A DNA stretch of 64,000 bases from the NCBI GenBank assembly GCA_016617855.1, contig JAECUM010033191.1, positions 1 through 64,000 on the forward strand. The letters run 5' to 3'. The translations under genes and the position numbers were made by a program. The DNA comes from Megalonaias nervosa. Lineage: Eukaryota > Mollusca > Bivalvia > Unionida > Unionidae. Positions 31,198 through 43,811 of this stretch are shown one piece after another (positions within the stretch are counted from its first letter, which is position 1; every line of letters starts with the position of its first letter). The notes under the pieces were generated by a model that saw nothing but the letters and a program-made list of their open reading frames with translations, ran no database searches and was not told the DNA's origin.

Positions 31198-33977
31198 TAA
31201 AGCTGTACCGATGTCACTTTTTGCTGATTATGCTGATACCGCGTATAGCCGATTATTAAAATTGCCGATACCGATTATGAGACCGATTATTTCATTAAAT
31301 GACTAAAAAATGTTAATAACGATAGCCTAATAATAATTTAAATTAATAATATGCATGCTTTAAGACTAAAGTTAGACGTCACTGTACGCTGGCTGCAGCT
31401 AATACTGAAAGCCTAGATGTGGTAGGTTGTATTTAAGCAACAGCAACATTTCTCCCTTCTCGCCAAGTAACAATCTACGACGATACGAAAAAATCTGGCC
31501 TGTGCCACTAAACAGCTCGGAACGCTTGAAGCTGGTGCAGACAAATAGCGACTAGCTAACTTGGCCAAGTAGGGGAACTGAAACCTGTGAGTGTTCCACC
31601 AGCCATATATGTTTTCTTCTCATGGCAACAGAGGGCATCAACGGCGTCATCCACGTGGGTTGTTTCGTTGACAGTACGGACAGGTTCGTCACAGTCCACA
31701 GAAAACAAATCCCAGAGACGCGATGTTGATGGTCCAGTGGCGTTTGTTTCAGTTTCAGTTTTTCTTTTTTTTTTGTCGGGGGTTCCTCTTGCATGTCAGG
31801 TGATGCAACTATGATGTATTCTGCTCTAACCCATTCTTTGGATTTTGTCACAAGTAATTTTTTGCTGAATAGGCAATGTTTGAATCGTGGATCCAAGATG
31901 GTGGCCAAGACAAGCTTCTTGTTGCTGGCAATGTCAGCAAAGTGTGTGTTAATTGACATCAACATATCATGGCGCATTGTCTGAATACCTTGACTCACTT
32001 TATGCTCTCGAGCCAGCAACATTTGGAGCATTTTCAGCATAGGAAGAATGACGGATACTGATGTTTGGCTATCACTTACTTCCTTGGTAATGTCCGTGAA
32101 TAGGCCTAATGTTTCCACAGTATTGTTAATCAAGACCCACTGTTGGGCTGTTAGGCTAGGCAGGTCATAGAGAGTAGCGTAAGCCCCCAAGACTTGTTTT
32201 TGTTCATATAACGAAACCAACATATTATATGTAGAATTCCAGCATGTCTGGACATCCTGGACGAGTTTCTTATGGGCAACGCCAAATTTTTCCTTCTGCT
32301 TTTTGAGCTGCTGTTGTGCCAGGATGGAGTGCCGGAACTTGCTGACTATGGATAGCGAGATCGCCAAAACATCTTTGACAGCTCGTTGCGACAGTATGCC
32401 ATCACTGACAACGAGCTGCAGTGTGTGTGCAAAACAGCTGATGCTGTTGATTTTAGCCAGCTGCATTGCTTTAACCATGTTTGCACTTCCGTCACGCAGA
32501 AGAACATGGATATGAGTTTTGGGAATGTCGTATTCCTCGCATAATTTGTCTAGTTTGCTCACCAAATATTCTCCTGTGTGTGATTCATCGAGAGGCGTTG
32601 CTGCTAAATTCACCCGTTTCCGGTGAAAGTCTTCTGTCAGCCAGTGTGCCGTAAGACTCAACAAGGCTCTGCTGATGGACAGGTTTGACCAAGCATCAGA
32701 GGTCAAATTAAGGTCAGATTGGCAGAAACTAAATCACGCACCTTGCTTTGTATCGCCTTATGCATCTCGGATATCAAAGATGGTTGAAAAGTACTTCCGA
32801 CTTGGAATTTTATAGCGTGGTTCTGCCTTGGCCATCAGACGTCAAAATCCAATGTCTTCAACAACGGAAAATGGTTGCACATCTACTGCCATGAACTCTG
32901 CATTGTGCCAACTAATAGCTCTCGGGTCATCAAATGCAAATGACCGCTTCCGGTCCAGCAAGGCGTCAATAGTCAGAGTACGAAGAGTTGCTGCAGCTGC
33001 TGAGGTTAACTGCGCAGCATCCTTTTCTTTTTTATCTGCCAGAAACAGGCTGTGTTCGATGTTGTGCTTGCAGCGCAAGTGCTGGACAAGATGTGATGTA
33101 TAGTTTTTAGAATCCTTTCCACCTCTGGAAATGCATGCTTTGCAAAGTGTGCAATTTGCTTTGGACTTGTAGACTGCATTTACTTTGAAGTAATTCCAGG
33201 CTAAACTTGAGTGTTTCGAGTTCGACATTATGCATAGGCTTGGTAGTATATTTAATAATGTATAATCGCTACTCATTATTAATAACCAATCGATTCGCAC
33301 TCTTGAAACAATTTTTAAAATCAAGTAAGTTACTACTAAGTTGTCCATGTGGCTGGATGTATGCACGCACCATGCAGCTGAGGTATCCAAGGGTAACGTC
33401 GCTGGCGCTGGCATGCCAATATCAATGCTGCATAATAGTTGCATGTCGGCGTTCAGCTGCTTCAGCGTGCGACCGCTGTTCTTTTATTAGCAGCATTGCA
33501 GGACTGGCTAAAGAACAGATTAACTATAGTGAGTCATAGTTTCATAGTAGTTGGAAATTTCGCTAGCTATCTAATCTGCCTAGCTGTCTGTTAATGTGTA
33601 TGCTGGAAGTTCAACAGCCACACGAGGCCTCATTGGCTGGTTGGCTGCTGTGATTGGGATGAGTGCATGAATGGTATTGATAATTTGTTGTGTGCAGACA
33701 ATCAGCGATAGTTTACAGCAAGTATGTTAAAAAGTACTTACTTTTAAGAATATATTGTCTTTCAATTAACCCCCAAATCAAATGTTTATTCCTTAATTTC
33801 CACTAATTTTTAATTCTGATTTAAAATTCAAGCCATGTTAAGATGAATGTTATGACTGAATTTATATTTTGACAATTTGTCTACCAGGCGCCGATTATTT
33901 CTGCCGATACCGATTATACCGATTGTTCCAATAATCGGCCCAATTATGAGTATGGCCAATTAATCGGTACAGCTTTA
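31198..33977 (-). mobile_element. hAT transposon, complete ends, inactive
   Basis: Left end TAAAGCTGTACCGAT (31198-31212) and right end ATCGGTACAGCTTTA (33963-33977) are exact inverted repeats of 15 bp. The ~2.78-kb interior carries one minus-strand transposase gene. Both subterminal zones are dense in CCGATTAT/CCGATACC motifs (31240-31290; 33889-33965), the usual arrangement for transposase binding in hAT elements. Flanking octamers AGGCATTC and AGACAGTT agree at 5 of 8 positions, so any target duplication has decayed. Confidence 0.85.
31399..33228 (-). pseudogene. hAT transposase with BED zinc finger, broken
   Basis: From ATG 33228: BED finger near residues 10-56 (W11, F14, C26, C29, H50, H55), a linker ending FSVVEDIGF then a stop at about 32840, two frameshifts around 32710-32800, then the RNase H-like core: LTSDAWSNL (first Asp), HVLLRDGSANMVKA (second Asp), SCFAHTLQLVV and QTCWNSTYNML, where Cys replaces the usual Arg of RWNST. 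After another frameshift near 31620 the C-terminal dimerisation domain is still readable ([30 protein letters not shown]). The domain order and length (~600 codons) are those of ZBED-type hAT-Ac transposases. One stop and at least three frameshifts make it inactive. Confidence 0.85.
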
Positions 33978-34359
33978 AGACAGTTCCCTCCCACCCCTTC
34001 CACAAGTTTAAACAGTTGATGCTTTATCTAGCAGCATTAATGCTTTTGCAATATGACATCACAATTATCAGCTGGTTGGTATAACTTTGTATTCAAGGAA
34101 CTTAATAAAACAGTAACAATTATTCGTGACTATTGAAGATTAAAATGCCTTGAATAGGGAGGGCAGTTGCAACTTTAATTGTTGAACTTTGTATTTTGCA
34201 GTAACACTTAAACTCTAAACTGCATTTTATAGTAGTTTGTTGTTAGAAAATGACTGTGTCTGAAATTACAGTTCACTTGCATGGAATTTATACAGGCTTT
34301 ATGAGATGATCATAGATAACAATACTTTTTGATTTCATTATTTTGTAAACTGTATAGAT
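33978..34359. other. Plain AT-rich sequence
   Basis: No frame, repeat or RNA gene recognised between the hAT right end and the MITE. Confidence 0.5.
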
Positions 34360-34674
34360 AATCTGATTAAAATCAGATCTACACTGTTATACATGAAGAT
34401 CTGACAACGACTGCTTAGGGGTCATGTTCTGGTAATGTATGTTATTACCATAATCGCTGATTTTATCAATCAATCAGATGAAGTCTTATATCTTCACATT
34501 TGGAGACTGAACAGTGTGGATGAAGAGCATGAATAAGAACTGAACGATTTGATTCACTTTCAAGTTTTTTAAAGTTGCATTTCCATTTGCTAATTCAAAG
34601 GTCACCAGAACATGACCCTTAAGCAGTCTTCAGATCTTCATATAGGACAGCGGAGATCTGATTTTAATCAGATT
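34360..34674. mobile_element. Foldback MITE, 315 bp with ~80-bp inverted ends
   Basis: Left end AATCTGATTAAAATCAGATC; right end is its reverse complement (GATCTGATTTTAATCAGATT, ending at 34674). Complementarity continues inwards through TGAAGATCTGA, GACTGCTTA-GGGTCATG and GTTCTGGT, with small gaps. The terminal 20 bases are themselves near-palindromic. There is no coding capacity. No unambiguous target duplication was seen; the family of the driving transposase is unknown. Confidence 0.75.
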
Positions 34675-34719
34675 GACTTTATAGACAATTACATGTTAGA
34701 ATTTTATTTCTGTTGACAT

Positions 34720-35205
34720 CTTTTTCAGACATTCTCACACTGGTTTTATAATTGCCTCGAACAATTTTTATTTGGAGTAATATTGAAAACGAGGAGAGTG
34801 CTAGAGTTCAAAGGTCAAGTTATGATGGGAATTGTTCTTTTCATTCAATTATGGTGCATTGAAAATTAGATCGCCATACATTTTTAATTAGTTTTCATTT
34901 ATTTCCACTGCAACTTTCATGTACCTAAACTATTCCAGATTTATGAGATGATCTGAGTGATAATTTTGTAAACTTTATAGATATCAATATTAGATTTTTA
35001 TATCTGATGTCATCCTTTTTGACATTCTCATACTATTATTAGGTTCTATAACTGATTCAAACAAATTTCATTTGGAATAATATTGAAAACGGGGAAAGCT
35101 AGAGTTGAAAGGTCAAGTTATGATGGTAATTGTCCCTTTCGTTCAATAATCAGATCACAGTACATTTTTATTTAGTTTTTAGATATTTCAACTTCAACTT
35201 TCGTG
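34720..35205. repeat. Direct duplication, ~290-bp period, two copies
   Basis: TAATATTGAAAACG-GGA, CTAGAGTT-AAAGGTCAAG and TTATGATGG-AATTGT occur at about 34780-34850 and again at 35068-35140, with collinear flanks (GACATTCTCA, CATTTTTA-TTAGTTTT). The copies differ by many substitutions. Confidence 0.65.
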
Positions 35206-36079
35206 TGCTTAAACTATTTCTGATTTGTTTCCAGCTATTTTTGTAAACTTTTTCAACAATTTTTCATGAATTTAGCTGGTATTTTTTGTATTTTTCTTAA
35301 CTGTTATTGACATGTTCCTCAGAATTATTCAGGAGTTATTTTAAATGAACTATTTAATTGATTTAAGTACATTTATTGTTCTTAACATGTTCATGAACTC
35401 TTCCAACAACAGTTCATGAACTGTTATGATGCACTATTCTTCATGAATTGTACATGTTTTTCTTCAAGTTAGTAATGAACTGTTCAAGAGCTTTAGTTCA
35501 TGAACATCTAAAAACAAATTTCAACACGTTTCATGTTCAGTTCAAGAATAGTTTATATATTTATAAACTTGAAGAAATCAACAGGCGTTCACATGGACAG
35601 GTGAACCTTGTAAAAATTAAGAAATGTTGAGATTTGAGATAAAATGGGACAAGCAGCCAAAAATCACCAGTCCATTATACCAAAAATAAATCCTGTCCAA
35701 TTTCCATCCACTGAGTCATGTGAGTGGCTCATAGCCAATCGAAAACAACATCTCTGACATTGAAGCAGCTGTCGATCCCTGTGAATCAGACATGCTTAGA
35801 TTCCATTGGAAATGAATTCGAAACTTTCCATTCTACCCCCAGTTTTGTGTGAAAATGTGAAGAGGCTCCCGGCTTGACTGAGTTCTATGGGGACCAAAAT
35901 TATTTGAAGCCAGCAATTGTTGTACTGAAGATTGGTCCTTAGGACCAATATACTTGCATACATGTACTATCTTCCATGAGGACTTGAATAGGATCAATCT
36001 TTTTTGATCTCAGGAGCCCCTGTTAGGATCATGAGGAAAAGTTGAACATTTTTTTATTGAACATTATTTCTGTGTATTT
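35206..36079. other. Non-coding, clustered TTCATGAAC palindromes
   Basis: Between 35260 and 35520 variants of TTCATGAACTGTT recur at least six times on both strands, without regular spacing. A further palindrome, GGTCCTTAGGACC, lies at 35934-35946. No gene recognised. Confidence 0.45.
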
Positions 36080-37291
36080 CAGAGGTTGCTATGGATATGG
36101 GATCTAGTTTTGCAAATGGTACAAGAATCACATCACTGGTCCACAGTGTGAGTAATGGAAGATTCCCAGACAAACTTTCCCAGGAAGGTATTGCAGTAAA
36201 AAATGGAAGTGATTCTATGTTTCTCTGTAATAATTTCCATGCGCAGGACTTGGAGTCTAGTTTGAGTTGTACACTTAGTTCAAGTACTGATGATTTCATA
36301 GAGAAGTTGTGAAGTTGTTGTCCTGAGAAAAGAAGGAATCTGATATTTTTAGAAGTAATTTTCTGCAGCATGACTGTCCAATGCTGGACAAATTTCAAGA
36401 GTTTGATAATGTTTCTTCTTCAGATGACTTTCTGATTGAATATATGCATACAAACTCCTTTGATAGATTATTTCAAACTTCCAATAGACCTTTGAACAAC
36501 ACAGCTCCTACCATCTCAGACAGATTTTTTCACAAGTCCAAAATGTCTTGTGATTCCAACTCTTTTGCATGGTCTTGCTTCAGCACCATTTGGCTTCAGA
36601 GGATCAGACTCACATTTTGAAGTTCCTGCATCAGCTGCTATCATGAAAAAGAAACTTGGAAGAGCAGTTATTTTATCTAATGGATCAGACACCCAATTTG
36701 ATGAACTTGAATCTGCTTCTATCATGAATATGAAAACTTGGGAAAACCTGTTCTGATGCACATCCTATACTTGGATGTTGGTCAAAGGACAGTTCATTTG
36801 CAGACAAGATGATGGAAGAAATAGTTGTAAATGAAGGATTTGATGGTGGAAATGCGAGTTTGGTAGTGGGGCAACCATGGTCACAGAGAAATTCTAACTC
36901 CTTTCAAGAAAGAATAGTAGAAATGGTGCATCCTGCAAAATGTGGGAAATCTACTGATGTACCAAACCCAACATTTGGAACCATGAACACCGAGTCTTAG
37001 TTTTCAAACAATTCCAAACTCTCGTCCTTCAAAATTAATCCTAGATCTCAGTGGTGAGATTTGACTGTATCAAATAACAATGTCTGGAATAATGGTTCAT
37101 CTTGTCAGAGTATTATTTGTGATGCTTCATCTTTCAGTCTTCCTGAGAAAAGCCATTTCAGATGCAAAGAATCTGATTTCAATTTCATTTCTGATGATGG
37201 GTCTTTTGTCTGTCCAGAAAATTGTCATCATAGTTGCAGGCATTCTGATCGGAATGAGACCTCATCTTTGACTGGGAACCTGTTCCATTAA
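36080..37291 (+). pseudogene. Unrecognised Ser/Asp-rich coding region, broken
   Basis: A splice acceptor-like TTTCTGTGTATTTCAG ends at 36080 and is followed by about 400 codons of protein-like sequence spread over at least three frames. The composition is similar throughout: Ser, Asp, Asn and Phe rich. Pieces: ANGTRITSLVHSVSNG, EFDNVSSSDDFLIEYMH, GFRGSDSHFEVPASAAIMK, SNGSDTQFDELESASIMNM, EGFDGGNASLVVGQPWS and CKESDFNFISDDGSFVC. The pair GSDSHFE--ASAAIM and GSDTQFD--SASIM suggests internal repeats of about 30 residues. Family unknown. It could be a degraded host exon or an unknown element gene; shifts could also reflect assembly errors. Confidence 0.45.
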
Positions 37292-40019
37292 CATTGAGGA
37301 GTACCAATTAACCTTAGATGTTCTGTCCCATTCTTATGGAAGGCACTAGGGAATGCCTTTATGCGACTCGCATACAAGCATGATTGGATGCCTACAGTAA
37401 ATAAGGAGCCATTTTGGACTGGTCTTCATTGCACCACCATCAGAGAAACACTCAGTTATAGACTAGTCATAGAGTTCAATGACCATAATGTCACATTATG
37501 TACAATTTCCAATCCAGTGGTAATCTGCTATTGAAAGCAACTGAGCCAGATTCTTCATTCTTTAAATGGAGCCTGTAGTAGCGTCTGTTCTGTTTGATGT
37601 AACTGCACTATATGGGGAATTAGCCACAGGCAAGAGGGTTTTTCTTTACTACATTTAATCAAACTCTGATACCTCTAATTTTTCATGCTGACTCCCTTGC
37701 ACTATGTTTGACCTGGCTTAAAAACAATCCCAATAGACTTCACAGACAGCATTCCCTGAAGGCCTTTTCTAAACTAAACTTATGGTCTGATTGTGTTAGA
37801 TGCAGACCCTTTATCTAACTCTAATCTACATATCAAAATGCACAAAATCTAAATTATGTAATCCAAAATAAAGTCATATATCTACTCTCCATACACACTC
37901 TTATCCCACTGATACTGTATGTTAGAATTTTCAAAAATATCATATTAAGTAGAAATTACTTGTAAACTCTATCTTTATGAGCCAATTAATTCAAAATTAA
38001 ACTATAACTACCCAACTCTATTTTAAGCACTTTATACCTACTAAAAGAGATTCAAATTTCCCTACAACTGGTCACTAATTCTAGTGTTTAAGTATTAAGG
38101 CAAACTTGCTATAATTGATTTTAATTAGCTTTACAAACACAATCCAACTGTCCTACTGCCTTCTTTTGTTTAAATTTCTCAACTAGAACTGTAATTTGAC
38201 ACCATTGCCTTGGAGCAGCTGCTGATAATATGGAATTCACCCAGGATCACAGCCTCTAAATTTGACTATAGAGCTACTCCTCTATCACAGACATTATTAT
38301 TAAATTATGGAGAGAATTTACAAAATCTAAACACATATATCTTTACTTCTAAAAGTTATAAAAATACTATAGCACCTGAACTAAATAAATTTTAGCCCTA
38401 TAATAAGACTATGGATTTTGCTCAACACTTTCAGTTAAGATTGTTAAAATTAAAACTAAAAAGGCTTCAGATAATCTTTGAAAATATTGGTTAAAAGTTC
38501 AAAAATATTTTAATTAAAATTTTAAGTTCTCAGTAGACATGCCTGTTAAATTACCTTTGTAAACAACATTCTCTGTATTTTGATCAATGAACATGTTGTT
38601 AATGCTTACTGGTGGCAACATTTTAATAAATAAATAAGTACCAAATAAGTTATGTCAAGAGAAATAGGGGCTTTAGTTCTTTTAATTTGGTTTCAGTTTC
38701 ATCATTGTTAAGTGCAGTATGTGGTCTTGTATTCAGTTGTGAAAAATATTGGTTTACCGCCTCCGCTATATCTGCGTGATTTTCTGTGAGACCCTAATTA
38801 AATGCTAACTGTGTATTGATCTCCGACTTGTGAAAGTGTTTGTTGTTACCTTCATTTAAAAGTAGGCCTGCTTTTTACTAACTTTTTTAACTAGGGGGTT
38901 TGAATAAAGAAAGCTGGCAATGATCTTCCGGGTATCAATATTTTACTGAAATGTCCCTAGGTTTGAAGAAAAAAAGAATTGCATTATGTTGTGAAAGAAC
39001 AACAGGTAGTGACATAATGCATAATGTTTTGTGTCACATAAAGAGTGTTGAAACCTCCTGGAAAATGATGTCAAAAATCATTTTTTCAGATGTTTGGGTA
39101 TCTTGTAAATAGGGGAATTTATACAAAAAAAAAAAGCTTCATTTGAAAACAGCTCTTTGTTGACAATTATTCCCAACACAGATATTAAAAGCTGTACAGC
39201 TATAAACAATACCAAACCCCCAATTTTTCCAATGTCCAGCGGCAATGACATCCTCTTTTGAAATTCCTTGGTCAATTTTGCCCACTCATTCAGTGCATTC
39301 CACGTATTTGGTGTATCTGTTTATAATACCAATGGAGTAATACATTTAGAACTGTGATCTTTTGGACAAGATGATGAAAATAGAACCAATTCTCATAGGA
39401 CATTGTATTTATTATTGGATACAGTGCAGGTCTAAAATTGCAGAAATTGTCACCTTATACCACTAGACACTGCTGAACACTACTAGGCAACATTTTATTG
39501 ATACCACTTGTTACTGCAAATTGACTTTAAAATGCACATGAATGTGTTATTGCTTTTATCTTATATTGCATTTTCTTGTGAACACTTCATTTCACGTTTT
39601 TGTTTGCTTTATTATACATAAATATAGCATATACAATTTTTTTTATTATTTTTGTCAGTATTCTCTGGCCAAAATCTATAATTTATGTTCATATACACAT
39701 AAAGTATAAATTGTACATTTGTTTTAATTGGTTTTCTTTTAGAATGGTGGACATGATCTGTTTTTAATTTTTTAAAAACTTCTATCATAAATTTGTATGT
39801 TTATTGTCTGTTTCTGCCAAATTCCATTGTTAAATTATATATACAGATGTCTACATTTGTTTCAATTTTAATCTGTCTTTTGTCACTGAGAATTTTCAGT
39901 CTTATTTTTATAATGTTGTAATGAATGACAGTTTGTGGAAACTGAGTTTTGTGTATCCGTGTTTTAAGCTTTATTACTAGGAGATTTGCTGTGAAACTTC
40001 ACACAGCATATTCATCCCA
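37292..40019. other. Non-coding AT-rich stretch
   Basis: No exon, transposon protein or regular repeat recognised. Only short chance frames are present on either strand. Confidence 0.55.
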
Positions 40020-40740
40020 TGGTCTAGTTCGTCCTCGGTGAAAATGGTGCTGCTCGGACGTCAGATCGATTGCAGCTATCTTGAAAATCTTGCCACTGCT
40101 ACTCCTGAAAGGATGAACATCAGAAAAAAAAAATTATGGTGTCACAGTCCTTAATAAAACATTTCGCAGATCAGACATCCAATATGGCCACTATCTTGAA
40201 CTTTGTTTTTACCACTCCTCCAGAAGGGAAAGTCGTACTGATGTGGGGTTTTCATTCTTTCTTTTAATCTAGTTGGTTATAAATGAATATGGTACAGATT
40301 AGACATTTAATATGGACAACATCTTGTTATTACTTCTCCTGTTCGGGCTTTAACGAAAAGGCTAATTATAGTGTCCAGGTGTTACTATAGGAAAATGGCA
40401 CCAATCTGTCATCCAATATGGCTGTCATCTTGAAAATCTTGTTATGAATGCTTCTCAATAAACAGTAGATAAATTGGCATGGGCTTTGCATCAAAAGACT
40501 TGATACAACATCTAATTGGTCAAAAAGTAAAAATGGTGCTGATCTTTAATGCTGTCATGGTGCCCATCTTAAATCTTTTTAATACTCTTCCTGAATGGAT
40601 GGTCATATCAATACAGTATGTGGTTTTCACTAGAAGACTTTTTGTAATACTTAGTTGGTCATAAATAAAAAAAAAAAACTGTTGATCTTACGATTAATAT
40701 GGCCGCCATGGTATCCATCATCATCATCTTCTTGTAGGTA
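40020..40740. repeat. Degenerate satellite, ~115-130 bp x 6
   Basis: The core AATATGGC-GCCATCTTGAAAAT recurs near 40070, 40185, 40310, 40420, 40555 and 40690, each time followed by a TACTCCT-like segment and a TTGGTCATAAAT-AAAATGGT segment. The copies are highly diverged. Confidence 0.65.
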
Positions 40741-41174
40741 AAGAATATTGCCAGTGTTCTCAACAATAATAATAAGAAGAATGGGCCTCATCTTGGATGT
40801 CTGGAAATCCTTTTTAACCAGTGGAGTGTCAGTTCCTTTGAACATAGATTTGAATGCAAAATGACTTTGAAGTACTTTATCAAGAAGCATGGCAGAGATC
40901 AAAATGGTAAATGATTTTTTAAAGTGATTTTTAAAATTATTTTTCTACACTTTCAATTTTAAATGTCACAATTTCATACATGTTACATCTTACCCTTTTT
41001 ATGCCAGTTTACACATTATCTAAATTTTAGCCACTGTATAGTTTTTGTCTTTGGTTTGTTTTAGAAATTATTACAGTAAGTGTACTTGCGTCATTCCTGT
41101 CTTTGCATGTTTAAAATGTACACTGTGTAAATGTGTTGTCCTATGTCCACATATTTTTTTTTCCTTCTGTTGGT

Positions 41175-41470
41175 CATAGAATAGCATTGTTAGGAATGCC
41201 TGGATATAGAATTGCATTGTTAGAAATGCCTAGACATAAAATAGCGTTTTTAGAAATGACTAGACCTAGACATAGAATAGCATTGCTAGGAATGCCTTGA
41301 CATAGAATAGGATTGTTAGAAATGCATTGACATAGAATAGCATTGTTGCGAATGCCTAGACATAGAATAACATTGTTAGAAATGCCTATTGGACATATAA
41401 TAACATTGTTAGAAATGCCTGGGCATTGCATACGTTTGTTAGCAATGACCGAATGTCATATTAAAATGTT
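41175..41470. repeat. Minisatellite, ~30 bp x ~10
   Basis: Tandem variants of ATAGAATAGCATTGTTAG and AAATGCCTAGAC. Translation in three frames gives periodic peptides on both strands, all artefacts of the repeat. Confidence 0.85.
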
Positions 41471-42139
41471 AAAGATTAAAATGGCTTTTATGGAAAAGTA
41501 TTTACTTGCGATTTTTCGGAGTTTGTTTTGTTTTACATGTTGGTGTTATTAAAATGATTTCAAGCTTTATGTTAAAAACATAATATTTTCTAGCATTCTT
41601 GACTCTTTAAAAAATGGTAATAGATCATGTGCATTTAGAATTTGTTCAGTGTTGCATAATCTTGCCATATTTTTTAAACAAAGTTTAAAATCAGCTGTTG
41701 TAGTTTTAATCATCGTGATTATGTTTTTATCATCAAGACAGTGCATTATTTCCTGAGGAAAAGTTGGGAGGAGTGTTTCAAGTCATATCTTTTTGATGAA
41801 ACATGAATGTGGGTGTGTATTGTCAATGTGTCTTAGAAGTTCAACGATGGGCAAAATCCAGAAATCATTTAGGTGACATTGCATCTGATTGACATTGTTT
41901 GCTACCCCTCTGGAAGCCATATTTTTTTGTACAGTTTATATCAAACTTTGAATATGGGCTTGTATCCTCAAGATTAGGGATGAATTTGATAATGAACTAA
42001 TTGACTGGGCTTGGTAACACTTTAAGAACTGTATTAACAATCTGATTTTGACAAAACTTTGTAAATGACTATACATACTTAGGAGTCGTCCATGCAAAAA
42101 CTCAGGCAGCTCGATTTATCATAGATTTGTTTCGTATTT

Positions 42140-43080
42140 GGTAACTAAGTTAATCTGATCAAGGTGTTTGATAAACTTAATTACAAAGGACACTTGAGAA
42201 GTCAATCTCATCAGTTGTCAGCTGTTGGATAAACTTTATTACATAGGACACTTGATAAGTCAATCTCATCTAAATGTTGGATAAACTTTATCACATATCA
42301 CACTTGATAAGTCAGTCTCATGAAGTTGTTGGATTAACTTAATTACAAAGGACACTTGTTAAGTCAGTCTCCTCAGGGTGTTGGCTAAACTTTATTGCAA
42401 AGGACACTTGACAAGCCAATTTCATCAGCTGTCAGCTGTTGGATAAACTTTATTACAAATTACACTTGATAAGTCAGTCTCGTGAAGATGTTGGATAAAC
42501 TTGATGACATATGACACTTGATAAGTCAATCTCATCAAGTTGTTGGATTAACTTAATTACAAAGGACACTTGCTAAGTCAGTTTCCTCAAGGTGTTGGAT
42601 AAACTGAATTACACAGGACATTTGACAAGTCAATCTCGTCAGGTGTTGGATAAACTTTATTACATAGAACACTTGATAAGTGAATCTCATCAAGCTGTTG
42701 GATTAACTTAATTACAAAGGACGCTTGTTAATTAAGTCTCCTCAAGGTGTTCGATAAACTTAATGACTAAGGACACTTGATAAATAGCTAATCTATTCAA
42801 GGTGTTGGGCAAACATAATTAGAATGGACACTTGGTAAATAAGTAAATTTCTTTATGGTGTTGAATAAACTTCATTACAAAGGATTGTGAGTCAATCTAA
42901 TCAAGGTGTTGGATCAACTTTATTACAAGGGACGCTTAGTAAATAAGTGAATCTCCTCAAGATGTTGACTCAACTTAATTATGATGATACTTGATAAAAA
43001 ATATTAGAAGGGACACTTGATCAGTAAGCAAATCTCGTCAAGATGTTGGATAAACCTAATTACCAGGAGACCTCTGAATA
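42140..43080. repeat. Minisatellite block 1, ~52-53 bp x ~17
   Basis: Units built on GTTGGATAAACTTAATTACA, AAGGACACTTGATAAGTCA and ATCTCATCAAG. Units near 42780-43010 are longer or have lost segments. This block and the one at 43812 belong to one segmental duplication. Confidence 0.85.
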
Positions 43081-43214
43081 ATTTTTAAGTGATCTTAAAT
43101 CTGATTGTGTGAGCTCCTTCACTGGGAGGCTGAGTTTCGATTGGACGTGAATGTGGTAAAGCCACTTTACTTATCGTAGTCTCGGCTTCATTAGAGAGTG
43201 ACATCTATGCATAA

Positions 43215-43325
43215 TTTTGTGATGGGGTGGGGGGTGGGGTCATGGTGTCTTGGTAATAGAGTTCCAGACTCACAATCCAAAGGTCAGTTGTCCAGATCCT
43301 AATTGACCAAGCCTGTTTCAGCTTT
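43215..43325 (+). repeat. tRNA-like fragment, copy 1
   Basis: GGTCATGGTGTCTTGGTAAT then AGACTCACAATCCAAAGGTC resembles the D and anticodon arms of a tRNA-derived SINE head, with box A-like TCTTGGTAATAGAG. Box B is lost. Repeated at 44625 as part of the segmental duplication. Confidence 0.45.
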
Positions 43326-43404
43326 CATGGTGCATCCCTCGTCGAGAACCATTTAAAGTCCTATTGCATTCAAACTAAACTGTCATTTATCAGCTGTTGA
43401 ACAC

Positions 43405-43485
43405 GAACCAACCCAAGCCAACCCAACTCAACCCAATTCAACCCAACCCATCCCAACCCAACCCAACCCAACCCATCCCAACTTG
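43405..43485. repeat. Degenerate (AACCC)n pentanucleotide tract
   Basis: About fourteen CCAAC/CCCAA-type pentamers with occasional T changes. It lies only in the first unit of the segmental duplication. Confidence 0.75.
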
Positions 43486-43811
43486 CCTGTTACACATCAA
43501 GAATTAGGGACTGTATATATCATGAGTTTTCGATACAACTTGGTATAATGGTCGATAAAATTGACATAATTGACATGTATAATTGTGAACATGACGCTAT
43601 GCATGTAAATTAGCCTTTATTTTTTTTATATAAAACTGTAGAACGTTATACAACTTTTGTTTTAAGATTCTTCATTATTAACACGTGATAAGCCCTCACA
43701 GCCAATGATCAGTAGGGAAAAAGTGTGATGTGTCGACAACATGTTATTTAATTTCATTCCTACCATTAAGAAAGTTCACCGTTTTTTGTTGCTGCTTCAC
43801 ATTAATAAAAG

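Noticed and set aside
43405..43485. Interstitial telomere repeat
   Set aside because: Pentamer AACCC does not match the TTAGGG-type repeat expected for most animals and is degenerate.
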